Source: Pseudomonadales bacterium (GTDB lineage: Bacteria > Pseudomonadota > Gammaproteobacteria > Pseudomonadales > Azotimanducaceae). From it: DNA of 64,000 nucleotides. The stretch is from NCBI GenBank assembly GCA_012103505.1, contig WLWP01000001.1:3968001-4032000 (forward strand), read 5' to 3'. The translations under genes were made by a program, and so were the position numbers. The notes under the pieces were generated by a model. The model saw only the letters and a program-made list of their open reading frames with translations. It had not been told where the DNA came from and did no database searches. Below, in pieces: positions 53,191-61,963 of the stretch; position 1 is the stretch's first letter, and the number at the start of each line of letters is the position of its first letter.

Positions 53191-54942
53191 CTAGATGTCT
53201 AAAAGATCGAACTTAAGCTCTTGTAAAAGAGCTTGGAAGCGTGGATTTGAGCGGAGTGGATCCCATTTGGGACCTCTACCCAGATCCAGAATTTGGCGTT
53301 GTGCGGCTGGTAAACTCTGGTACAGCGCGTCTATCGCTTTTTCGTGCTCACCAAGGGCAACATAGATCCGTGCTAGCCGTCCTGCCTCAACGTCGGTTTC
53401 CATCGTTTTATCGCGTATTTCAGTCATGATCGACTCGGCATCCTCTATTCGACCAAGACGTACGTACGCGTGTCCGAGGTGAGCGAGAAACATCGGGTGA
53501 CGACGCGTTAAAGTGGCGATACGTTCGAAGGTTTCAGCAGCTTCAAGGTTGCGATCGGCGGCGAGGTAAGCTTCACCTAGATGCCACAAGGTGGCTGGGA
53601 AATCAGGGTTGAGTTCGAGGGCTTGTTTAGCGATCGCGATCGCACGTTCCGGTTGACGTCGATAGTAGCTGAGCTGCGTCTCGAACGAGCCCGCAAGCGG
53701 GGTCAGGGGATCGATTCGACGAGCAGTCTTGAGTGCGGCTTCTGCGCTATCCATATCACCCACCCCCAACAGATGCACAGCGTGAAACACATGGGTGTTC
53801 GGATTATTTGGACTGAGTTCTCGTGCGTGCAGATAGGCTGTATCGGCTTGATCCCAGTCGCGATCAACAAAACTGTAAACCAGTCCTAGCGCTGCGTGCG
53901 GTTCGCCTATCGTAGGGTCGAGCGCGATTGCAGCAGAGGCCGCGGAACGTGTCCGTGCATAGGCTTGTTTGGGGTTTTCGTATTCGTAGATTGCCAAAAG
54001 GCCGTACGCGTCCGCAATCGCGGCATGAGCCGCGGCATAACCTGGCTCAAAGGCGATGGCCGTGTCGAAATACTCAAGAGCGCGCCTAAAGCTAGGTTGG
54101 GTCCGTTGTTCCCAGAAGTGGCGACCGCGCAAGTACGCATCGAGCGCCTTAGGGTCGACGTTGGTTACAGACGTCAGCACTTGGCGTTCCGACGGCGTCA
54201 GGACCACGTTAATTTCGCGGGTGATATCAAGCGCTACACGGGCTTGAAGCTCGAGGACATTGTCGAGGGTTTGCGTATAACGGTTCGCCCAAAGGTTTTC
54301 GTCAGAGCGTGCATCAATGAGCTTCGCAACGATGCTGACGGTTTCGTCATCGCGTTGGACGGAGCCTTCAACTAGTGCGGAAACGCCAAGTTCTGCCGCG
54401 ATCTCTTGAAGAGTTTTTTCCGACCCTTGATAACGCATCACCGATGTTCTCGAAACAACTCGTAAGCTGCTCACCCGCGTGAGCTCAGCAATCAGTGATT
54501 CCGTCATGCCATCGACGAAGTAGTTCTGTGAGGCGTCGCTAACTATGTTAGTGAATGGGAGCACTGCAATCTTGCGGATCGATACTTTATCGTCTGGAAG
54601 ACCGGCCAATGGCATGTCGTGACCGGTGCCGATGGTGTACCAAGCGGTCGACCCGATTAGTGCAGTGAGTAGAATCGATAAGATTAGTCCAAGTCCGAAG
54701 CGGCCTCGCTTATCAAACGCGATACCTTCGGCCGACATCTCGAAGACCCAAGCCAGGAACGCGACAAGCGGCACTAGCGTGACCATTCCGCCCAGTAACA
54801 GTTGAATCGCGTAGTTTGAAAACCCTAGCGCATCTCCAACCGCATCTATTATTTGTGTGATAACGAAGCAGGTAACTGCATAGCCAATTAGTACCCGGAC
54901 TACTTTTCGTTCCCTCAGCTCTCGCCAGAAATTGTTCTGCAC
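53191..54942 (-). CDS. Membrane protein with FlgO-like and TPR domains
   Basis: 583 residues. GTG start with GGAAGGG. An N-terminal part with three membrane helices is followed by a FlgO/TolB-like domain (I-R-K-I-A-V-L-P-F-T-N-I ... Q-N-Y-F-V-D-G-M-T-E-S-L) and six to eight TPR units. Such proteins are frequent in marine Gammaproteobacteria and often are adenylate-cyclase-like without the cyclase domain. Function unknown; possibly envelope stress or signalling scaffold. It converges with ligC. Confidence 0.85.
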   Translation of the reverse strand: MQNNFWRELRERKVVRVLIGYAVTCFVITQIIDAVGDALGFSNYAIQLLLGGMVTLVPLVAFLAWVFEMSAEGIAFDKRGRFGLGLILSILLTALIGSTAWYTIGTGHDMPLAGLPDDKVSIRKIAVLPFTNIVSDASQNYFVDGMTESLIAELTRVSSLRVVSRTSVMRYQGSEKTLQEIAAELGVSALVEGSVQRDDETVSIVAKLIDARSDENLWANRYTQTLDNVLELQARVALDITREINVVLTPSERQVLTSVTNVDPKALDAYLRGRHFWEQRTQPSFRRALEYFDTAIAFEPGYAAAHAAIADAYGLLAIYEYENPKQAYARTRSAASAAIALDPTIGEPHAALGLVYSFVDRDWDQADTAYLHARELSPNNPNTHVFHAVHLLGVGDMDSAEAALKTARRIDPLTPLAGSFETQLSYYRRQPERAIAIAKQALELNPDFPATLWHLGEAYLAADRNLEAAETFERIATLTRRHPMFLAHLGHAYVRLGRIEDAESIMTEIRDKTMETDVEAGRLARIYVALGEHEKAIDALYQSLPAAQRQILDLGRGPKWDPLRSNPRFQALLQELKFDLLDI

Positions 54943-55137
54943 AACCCTTCCGCCTTACTCCTGGCGTCCATCCTACCTGGGTATTCAGGGCCGCGCATGA
55001 CTCGGTGCAGCCAACGATATGGAAACGACCCTTGGATGGAATGTCAGTTCGGTTGTTACGAGCACTTCTTTCTAGTGGCACAATTCGACCAAGGGCCAGC
55101 CATCGCCATCGAGTCAGTTACGTCTACTTTGGCGGTC

Positions 55138-56202
55138 CTACTGGCGTAAACGGAAGTGTGCGGGTGAGACTCCCTCCATTAATTTGAAAGCCTGCGAGAA
55201 GTTGGGCGACTCCGTATAACCCAACAGATAGGCAATCTCCTTAATCGGGAGCTTCGTATCATTTAGCATATCTACGGCAAGGCGATGTCGAAGTCGATTC
55301 GCAACGTCTCGATAGCTGGTACCCAGTTCTCCAAGTCGGCGTTGTAGAGTTCGTTCACTTAGAAGTAACCGTTCCGCGATCGTCCCTACTGACGGGAGGC
55401 GGTGACTCGTTGACAAAATGATGCCTTCGATCTGATCCAGCAAGCTTGCGCCGCTGGTAAGTTTACGGACCGAGGCCTCGCATTGGCGCTTTGCTAACGA
55501 ACACACGGACGCATCAGCCGCGACCTGCAGGGTATCGAGTATGGCGGCATCGAAGATAACGACGTCCGCCGTCGCGTTGAATGTGACCGGACATGCGAAT
55601 GTTTCTTCATAAATTGTTAAGTGTTTTGGCACGGTGTAACTGAGCTGCACGCTTTGAACGTGTTGGCTCATTCCAACGGTTTGAAACATGGCGTAAACGG
55701 ACGATACCAGCGTTTCGATGGCCCATACTCGATGCCAAGGTTCGGGGTAGCGAGCTTCATGTTGTAGTTTTCCCAACGTAAGCCTTGCAACCTGGCCCAT
55801 CTTGTTTGGCGCTTCTCGGTTCAAGCTAAGGGCGACGGGAACTGCCATCAAGTTTTGATACCTAAGAACGACTTGTATCGCTTCGCCAACGGTAGCGCTC
55901 GTTGCAGCCGCCAAACCTGCCGCGCCGGAAGAAAGAAGCCCGATATTTCTTTCTTGAATGAAACCAACTTCTGGGACCTTCAGCGTATTGATGCAATACG
56001 CGATAATCCCGTAGTACTGATCGTATGTGACGTATTTGCCAGGTTGTTCGAGGTTGTCCCGTCTTAGACCAAGCGACCGCAAAAACTGAGTTAAGTCGTG
56101 TCCCAGCAGTTCAACCCGGGTGATCGCATCGAGCAAATAGACCGCGGGTGCTAACGCCCACAAGTCTGACGACGCAGTATTTGGCGTAAATTCATATCTC
56201 AT
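55138..56202 (-). CDS. AraC-family regulator
   Basis: 354 residues from the ATG at 56202 (a start at 56229 is possible). N-terminal arabinose-binding-like domain of the OruR/ArgR-type (Arabinose_bd) family; C-terminal double HTH with P-S-V-G-T-I-A-E-R-L-L-L-S-E-R-T-L-Q-R-R-L and I-K-E-I-A-Y-L-L-G-Y-T-E-S-P-N-F-S-Q-A-F. Divergent from three Rieske oxygenase genes with a 66-bp gap, so likely an activator that senses their substrate. Confidence 0.88.
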   Translation of the reverse strand: MRYEFTPNTASSDLWALAPAVYLLDAITRVELLGHDLTQFLRSLGLRRDNLEQPGKYVTYDQYYGIIAYCINTLKVPEVGFIQERNIGLLSSGAAGLAAATSATVGEAIQVVLRYQNLMAVPVALSLNREAPNKMGQVARLTLGKLQHEARYPEPWHRVWAIETLVSSVYAMFQTVGMSQHVQSVQLSYTVPKHLTIYEETFACPVTFNATADVVIFDAAILDTLQVAADASVCSLAKRQCEASVRKLTSGASLLDQIEGIILSTSHRLPSVGTIAERLLLSERTLQRRLGELGTSYRDVANRLRHRLAVDMLNDTKLPIKEIAYLLGYTESPNFSQAFKLMEGVSPAHFRLRQ

Positions 56203-56268
56203 TGGCGGAAAACCATACCACCTACCCACGCTGGAACAAATAGGATATTTCTCAACAAGGAGAAGCTC

Positions 56269-57330
56269 ATGTTTGCAACTCAGAACTGGTATTGCGCCGC
56301 TAGAAGTGACGATGTGCTGAACAAACCGATAGCCAAGAAGATTGTGAATACGGAGATGGTGTTATTCCGAGACTCTGAGGGGTTCGTCAAATCCCTAGCC
56401 GCAATGTGCGCCCATCGCGGCGGTAACTTGGGATCCGGGCGTTGTATTGACGGCAATCTGGAGTGTCCATGGCACGGTTGGCGATATGACGGCGAGGGTA
56501 ATTGCACACATGTCCCTTCACTTGGCCCCGATGGAAAAATCCCAGGCGCGGCCAAGGTCCAAGCGTATCCGGTGCACGAGGCGCAAGGCTTCATCTACGT
56601 TTGGCCGAACTCTGAAGCCATACCAGATTGGAAACCTGCCCATCATCGATTCCTAGACGCCAAGTACCACGTCAAAGGCGCTTGCCGTCTACAGAAGGGT
56701 AACTTCATTAACACTGTCGAGGGTTCCATAGATGACAGCCATGTGCACATTGCCCATCGAAAGACAATTGGCGCATCAACTGCGGTTGCCTTAGCACCAA
56801 TCCAAAACGTGACGGTCGACTCCGACAATCGAGGCGTAGAAGGCTTCATGAAGTGGGACACAGCTGCTAAGAGGAAAGCCTCTCGCGTAACTCAATGGAT
56901 GAATAAGCACCTCTTAGGCGTGAGCGAAGACCCGGCTACTCACGATAAATCCTTTCGTGCGGAAATGACTGGGTTGGTGATCCATCGTTATCGGAAACAG
57001 GACGAACATGACTTTGTCGTCTACGGGATAACCACTCCAGTCGATGAGTGTCACAACCTGTTTTTTGCGGGTTTTATCGACACCAATCCAAGTCGGTCAC
57101 TTATTGGCAACTTAATCTACTGGTTGGGGTTCCGGTCGATCGGTCCGAAGGTGTTTGACGAAGACGAAGGTGTGATTACAGATGCGATCGCCGATCGCTT
57201 TCCAGGCGGACATCCCCGTCCGATTTCAGTGAACGCAGATACGATGGGCTTAGCCTTTCGACGGATGTATGCCAGCCATGTTTTCGCTGAAGGCGGCGAA
57301 CCTGCCTGGCCTGCAGCGAGGCCAAACTGA
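56269..57330 (+). CDS. Rieske non-heme iron oxygenase (first of three)
   Basis: 353 residues, AAGGAG site before the ATG. Intact Rieske centre: Cys47-x-His49-x16-Cys66-x2-His69. Catalytic domain: N-F-I-N-T-V-E-G-S-I-D-D-S-H-V-H-I-A-H has two His ligands with an Asp three residues before the first; a late D-E-D-E-G-V-I supplies a candidate Asp ligand. Resembles the vanillate demethylase/phthalate dioxygenase single-component group. Its TGA overlaps the next ATG (TGATG), showing tight coupling. Confidence 0.88.
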   Translation: MFATQNWYCAARSDDVLNKPIAKKIVNTEMVLFRDSEGFVKSLAAMCAHRGGNLGSGRCIDGNLECPWHGWRYDGEGNCTHVPSLGPDGKIPGAAKVQAYPVHEAQGFIYVWPNSEAIPDWKPAHHRFLDAKYHVKGACRLQKGNFINTVEGSIDDSHVHIAHRKTIGASTAVALAPIQNVTVDSDNRGVEGFMKWDTAAKRKASRVTQWMNKHLLGVSEDPATHDKSFRAEMTGLVIHRYRKQDEHDFVVYGITTPVDECHNLFFAGFIDTNPSRSLIGNLIYWLGFRSIGPKVFDEDEGVITDAIADRFPGGHPRPISVNADTMGLAFRRMYASHVFAEGGEPAWPAARPN

Positions 57331-58427
57331 TGGCGTGGTCCGACGAGGGCAAGGTGTTCCCACCTTATGCGTACACAGATTCCACAGTCTTTGCTAAAGA
57401 CAGTGAACTACTTCTGAGTGAATGGTTTGCAGTCGGTCGCACAACAGATTACTCGCCAGGCGCTTATCAAACCGTTGAGTTGGTGGGTCAACCGATCATC
57501 GTGTGGTGTGGGGATGATGGCGAGATACGAGCGTTCGAAAATGTGTGTCGTCATCGAATGTCTATTCTTGCTCAAGACAGCGGTGAGTGTCAGTACCTGA
57601 CCTGTCCCTTCCACGGTTGGACGTATGAGAGTAGCGGACAACTGCGCTCCGCTCCTAAGGTAGACAAAAATCTGCTGCAAGGGATCCAGCTTCCCGAGTT
57701 CCAGGTGGAGATATGGCTCGGATTCGTATTCGTTAATTGCGATAGAAATGCAGAGTCTTTGGCGTCCAAGCTAAAGGGTGTTGAAAAACTTGTTAACCCA
57801 CACGAAATAGATTCGTTCACCTTCAGCTTCATGCAGACAAGCGAAAGGGTCGTCAACGCGAATTGGAAATTGATGATGGAAATTGGCTTGGAGTCATACC
57901 ACTTCCCGTTCGTTCATCGTGAAACGCTGGCGCCGCGACTCACAGGCACTTCGGATTCACCTGCAGGGAATGGGGCATGGACAGTCTCAACCGAGCCAAG
58001 AAAACAGCCATTAGCGCCTCGAGATGACGATCCTTCTGCCTTAACGGATCACGAACGAAACACAACGTATACCTTCGGGTTGTTGCCGAATACGGTCTTC
58101 AATATCGATGTGGATAACATTGTTTGGTTTTCTGTACTTCCAATTGCGCCTGAGCTATCGAGCGTGATCTACGGCGTTGCGGCACGTAACGAGCATTGTG
58201 TTCGCCCGCTAGGTGGAACGGAAATAGTTGGGGTCGATGAATATCAGGCCTGGGGCGATCGCCTAGGTGCAGAAGACAACGCGATGTGTGAGCGTGTGCA
58301 AAAAGGACTTCGGGGAAAACACGCTGAGCCTGGGATGCTCATCCGCGATGCTGAAAACTGCCTGTACGAAATGCAGCGCTACCTCGAGTCACACATTCCG
58401 AATTATCCAGAGAGCACCCGCTCATGA
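57330..58427 (+). CDS. Rieske non-heme iron oxygenase (second of three)
   Basis: 365 residues. Intact Rieske centre: Cys73-x-His75-x16-Cys92-x2-His95 (C-R-H and C-P-F-H-G-W). Mononuclear site: N-W-K-L-M-M-E-I-G-L-E-S-Y-H-F-P-F-V-H with Glu in the bridging position, as in choline-monooxygenase-type enzymes, and E-D-N-A-M for the candidate Asp. It belongs to a different subgroup from the first gene. Overlaps the third gene by 4 bp (ATGA). Confidence 0.88.
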   Translation: MAWSDEGKVFPPYAYTDSTVFAKDSELLLSEWFAVGRTTDYSPGAYQTVELVGQPIIVWCGDDGEIRAFENVCRHRMSILAQDSGECQYLTCPFHGWTYESSGQLRSAPKVDKNLLQGIQLPEFQVEIWLGFVFVNCDRNAESLASKLKGVEKLVNPHEIDSFTFSFMQTSERVVNANWKLMMEIGLESYHFPFVHRETLAPRLTGTSDSPAGNGAWTVSTEPRKQPLAPRDDDPSALTDHERNTTYTFGLLPNTVFNIDVDNIVWFSVLPIAPELSSVIYGVAARNEHCVRPLGGTEIVGVDEYQAWGDRLGAEDNAMCERVQKGLRGKHAEPGMLIRDAENCLYEMQRYLESHIPNYPESTRS

Positions 58428-59635
58428 GTTCAATTGCAAACATCATTACTGAAACTCTGACGCCTGAAGTAAGGGACGCAGTTAACGCGCCCATAGAACA
58501 AGCGAGAACGCTGCCTCGACAGGCGTTTACTTTGGATGCCTTCGCGGCGGCAGAGCGAGAGTATGTCTTCTCTGCAAATTGGTGCGCGTTGTACTTTACT
58601 GAACTCCTAAAGCCTGGCGATTTGGTGCCCATTGAGTTTGCGGGCGTACCGCTTTTTATGGTGCGAGATTTTGACGATACCCTCCGTGTCTTCCACAACA
58701 TCACCCCATACGATGGATGCCTCGTTGTCATAGACGCAGCCGTGGGTGTCACGGAAATTCGCACTCCGTATCACGGTTGGCGTTATGGCCTGGATGGCCA
58801 TCTCATCGCTACCCCTTATTGGGATGGTACCGAGGAGGGCACCGATCTCGGCGAGCTGGGTGATCGTCCGCATCGACTGGTCGAAGTGGCATCTGCTGTT
58901 TGGGGGCCCATCCTTTTTGTGAACGTTGATGGCCAAGCAGGGGAATTTGAAGATTCTGTCGGATCATTGCAGAAGGCGTTGGGCGGGTGGGATTTAGATT
59001 CGTTGAGCGTGGCACGCGACGAACAGGGATTGCCATTACTCGATCCTGAAAACCTTGCTACTAATTGGAAAACGCATCTAGAGAACTGGGGGATTAACGT
59101 ACTGCATGAAGCGTTTGTGCATGACCTCTATAACCAGTCTCCAGAGGTGCCGCGCATGAACTTAGAGGGGAAGACAACTTTCGAACACTACATCGATGAC
59201 CGGGTGATGTCCTTAAAGTACCAAGAGAGTGACTTCCCGCAAACCTATCCTGAGCTGCCGTTTCCATCTTTGGTCAAGGACACTTCCGATTCGTTGGACA
59301 CGGGTTATTTCGGTTCGTTTTTGCCTAACCTCCATTTTGGCGTATTCAGTGGCTTGATCCATTTCATTGTGAGCCTGCCTGAAGGTGCAACTCGCACACG
59401 AACGATCCGTGCGCAGTTTTACGCGCAAGATGCCGCCGCGGGATCGGAATTCTTGGAGTTGCGATTGATGTTGGCAGCAGGTCTTGCGGAGGCGGGTAGG
59501 GAAGACGCACGAATTACCGAGGCAGTCCAGAAAGCCCGTAGCTCCCCAGCTTTTGATAGCCAGTATTACTCAAAACGTTGGGATACGATGCACCATAAGT
59601 TTAGCCAATGGGTGCTCAGCCAATTCCCGGAATAA
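58424..59635 (+). CDS. Rieske-oxygenase-like protein that has lost its Rieske ligands
   Basis: 403 residues. The overall architecture is a Rieske oxygenase alpha subunit, but the C-x-H-x17-C-x2-H frame reads Thr94-x-Tyr96-x17-Thr114-x2-His117, so three of four [2Fe-2S] ligands are gone while spacing and flanking residues (D-G-C-L; P-Y-H-G-W-R-Y) stay. In the catalytic domain N-W-K-T-H-L-E-N-W-G-I-N-V-L-H-E-A-F-V-H, both His (228 and 233) are kept and Asn225 takes the bridging position; E-D-A-R-I has a candidate Asp361. The frame is undisturbed and the sequence is free of stops, so it is not simple decay. It may be a partner or a differently fed oxygenase. Confidence 0.85.
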   Translation: MSSIANIITETLTPEVRDAVNAPIEQARTLPRQAFTLDAFAAAEREYVFSANWCALYFTELLKPGDLVPIEFAGVPLFMVRDFDDTLRVFHNITPYDGCLVVIDAAVGVTEIRTPYHGWRYGLDGHLIATPYWDGTEEGTDLGELGDRPHRLVEVASAVWGPILFVNVDGQAGEFEDSVGSLQKALGGWDLDSLSVARDEQGLPLLDPENLATNWKTHLENWGINVLHEAFVHDLYNQSPEVPRMNLEGKTTFEHYIDDRVMSLKYQESDFPQTYPELPFPSLVKDTSDSLDTGYFGSFLPNLHFGVFSGLIHFIVSLPEGATRTRTIRAQFYAQDAAAGSEFLELRLMLAAGLAEAGREDARITEAVQKARSSPAFDSQYYSKRWDTMHHKFSQWVLSQFPE

Positions 59636-59643
59636 ATTGACCC

Positions 59644-60480
59644 CTAAGTACACTTGTCTCTGATTGTGCTAACCGTAATCTCAGATAGATATGCGTCTTT
59701 TTCTGTCCCGAGTGAGGCATTGAATTCGCGCAATTCGCCTAGAGCCTCAGCCATCGGCAGCACGGTTTCGCAGGGACTGTCTAGCCATCCCTCATTGAGG
59801 ACTCGTACTTGCAGCATCTTTTCTTGCATCAATAATTGATTTGCTTCACGCGGAATGTCTTCCAAGACTGGTACCGCTACCCTAAGGTGTTCGCGCGCCG
59901 CCTCCATATCGTGGGCTGGTCCCAGTGCAAATTGAATCCGCGCCTTAAGGATCTGTTGATCAATTGCATCGATCGGCCGAAGGTCTTTTGTCGCGACGGT
60001 TTGTGCAACACGAAGCGCGTCATCGGTGCGAGCTTGCAATAAAAGCGCTTCGGCCAGGGCATTAAGGTCGTGACGCTTCAACATTTCTGGCTGGTCCGCC
60101 CAAGCGATGAACACGGTGTCCGTTAGTCGCGCTATCTGACCCTTCTTGGCTTCGATCAAGGCGAAGGCTACGTTGCCATCTCCACGCGTCTGCAGTTGAT
60201 AGATCTCACTGTTGATCTCCTGCAGTTGGTCGAGCCGAGAGATAGCGATGTTCCGCTGTTCTTCCAACCTGATTTCCTCTCGACTAAGGTAATACTCGTC
60301 AAATTCATGGAAGGCCGTGAATAAGAAGGCGGGAATGCCAATGATGGTAATTAGATCCCGAATCTTGTCGATTGGCACCCAATCCCAAAGAGTCTTTGGT
60401 TTGGGTATCGACTGCTTTGCGAGTAGCAGTACCGCCTCTTCAATCTTCTCTAACCGGTCACCTTCGGAATTTTCCGTCAT
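59644..60480 (-). CDS. Hypothetical single-pass membrane protein with coiled coil
   Basis: 278 residues. A cytoplasmic start (L-E-K-I-E-E-A-V-L-L-L-A-K-Q) is followed by one membrane helix (L-I-T-I-I-G-I-P-A-F-L-F-T-A-F), a charged coiled-coil region and TPR-like helical repeats with periodic Ala/Leu. No recognised family. It ends 8 bp from the end of the third oxygenase gene, converging with it. ATG with GGAGG. Confidence 0.6.
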   Translation of the reverse strand: MTENSEGDRLEKIEEAVLLLAKQSIPKPKTLWDWVPIDKIRDLITIIGIPAFLFTAFHEFDEYYLSREEIRLEEQRNIAISRLDQLQEINSEIYQLQTRGDGNVAFALIEAKKGQIARLTDTVFIAWADQPEMLKRHDLNALAEALLLQARTDDALRVAQTVATKDLRPIDAIDQQILKARIQFALGPAHDMEAAREHLRVAVPVLEDIPREANQLLMQEKMLQVRVLNEGWLDSPCETVLPMAEALGELREFNASLGTEKDAYLSEITVSTIRDKCT

Positions 60481-60829
60481 AGTTATCCTCCGACACCTTT
60501 GGTTACCCGACCTAGTCTACATTCCAGCACCGGGAATTGCGTCGTCACACGTGTTTGAGGCCAGGCTTCGGTGCAAACGCAATGTGCACGCTCACAACTA
60601 GAGTGTGTGGAAGGTTTCGAAAACAAATCACGGTTATCTCATACAAATGTAGTAGGCGTTCAGTAATCACGAGCGAACCCATTGATCTTGAAGGGCCTAT
60701 TGACCAGCCAGTTGGCGTATCTCTCAGAAGCAACCCATATGCAGTATTCCAGACTAGGAAAAGTGCCCTTCTTATGAGTTTCCCTTCTGCTCGCGTAGAC
60801 TATCAAGCTAGGTGTAATGGGAAGCGATC
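60481..60829. other. Intergenic region upstream of SDR gene
   Basis: About 350 bp between the divergent hypothetical gene and the SDR. It must hold both promoters; I see a good ribosome site (GGGAAG) just before the SDR but no clear -35/-10 pair, no inverted repeat of note and no RNA gene. Small open frames here have no coding resemblance. Confidence 0.4.
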
Positions 60830-61744
60830 ATGAGTACAGAACTTAACTTTCAAAATCGGGTGGTTGTCGTCACCGGCGCAGGCAACGGTATTGGCCGTGC
60901 TTACGCGCACGAATTTGCACGGCGAGGTGCTCGGGTGGTCGTGAATGACTTAGGAGGTTCCGTCGCGGGCAATGGTCAGGATCGATCCGCTGCAGACGCC
61001 GTAGTCGAAGAAATCACTGCGGCTAATGGTCACGCGATAGCCAACTATGACTCGGTGGTGGATGGAGAAAAAGTGGTTCGGACAGCCTTGGCAGAATGGG
61101 GCAGGGTGGACGTGCTCTTGAACAATACTGGTATTGCCTACCCAACGTCCTTCTCGGAAATGACGACAGAGTCGTGGCGGCGTATGTTAGACGTGCACAT
61201 AGAAGGTAGTTATGCCTGCACCAAAGCTGCGTGGCCACACATGTTAGAAAACGGGTTCGGACGTTTGTTATTCACCTCCTCACCTTTCGGATTGTACGCA
61301 GCGGCAAATTTCTCCCACTATTCAGCAGCTAAGGCTGCAATGCTGGGGTTCTCCAAAGCGCTGGCATTGGAGGGGAGGGAACATAATGTACGTGCTAACG
61401 CAGTAGCCCCATTTTCGGCGAGCCGGATGACCGGGCGCACGAACGAAGAACAAGCTACAAGTCCGTTTGGTCCCCGCTATCTCTCTCAACTGGCTGTTTG
61501 GCTATGTCACGAGGACACGCAGGAGTCGGGAGGTGTATTCGAAGTCGGCGGTGGATATATACATCGTGTACGCAATGAGTTGAGCCGAGGTCTGCATCTC
61601 CCAGACGAACAGCACACCGCAGAGAACATAGTTCTGGGCGTCGCTACGCTCAGCGACTTTAGTGAGAGCATTCATCCAGCGCTTGGCGAATCCTGGACGA
61701 TCGGGCGCGATGTTTTTGGCGACGACTGGTCGGAAAACTTTTGA
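60830..61744 (+). CDS. Short-chain dehydrogenase/reductase
   Basis: 304 residues. NAD(P)-binding T-G-A-G-N-G-I-G (about 17-24), catalytic Ser in F-T-S-S-P-F-G and Y-S-A-A-K (Tyr-x3-Lys). The start and the segment V-N-D-L-G-G-S match the (3R)-hydroxyacyl-CoA dehydrogenase-like SDRs of multifunctional beta-oxidation enzymes, here alone with a C-terminal extension of about 50 residues. In this cluster it may oxidise the alcohol made by the oxygenases (inference). Confidence 0.88.
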   Translation: MSTELNFQNRVVVVTGAGNGIGRAYAHEFARRGARVVVNDLGGSVAGNGQDRSAADAVVEEITAANGHAIANYDSVVDGEKVVRTALAEWGRVDVLLNNTGIAYPTSFSEMTTESWRRMLDVHIEGSYACTKAAWPHMLENGFGRLLFTSSPFGLYAAANFSHYSAAKAAMLGFSKALALEGREHNVRANAVAPFSASRMTGRTNEEQATSPFGPRYLSQLAVWLCHEDTQESGGVFEVGGGYIHRVRNELSRGLHLPDEQHTAENIVLGVATLSDFSESIHPALGESWTIGRDVFGDDWSENF

Positions 61745-61963
61745 GATCTGATCTGCCCAGATCAATAGATCAAGACTTAAAACTCTGGAGAGATTGGCTC
61801 AAAATTCCTGGTCGTGATGGCTGGCGATATTAGACAGTTTATCGAGACTGGACTCGTGTTAGGCAATACTGTATTCCGTGATCCGGTTGAGCACACGCGA
61901 ACTGAAGCATTTTAAGTCGGCGCTATCGATCATCGCTGACACCTTTTTAAGAGATACATTTGT

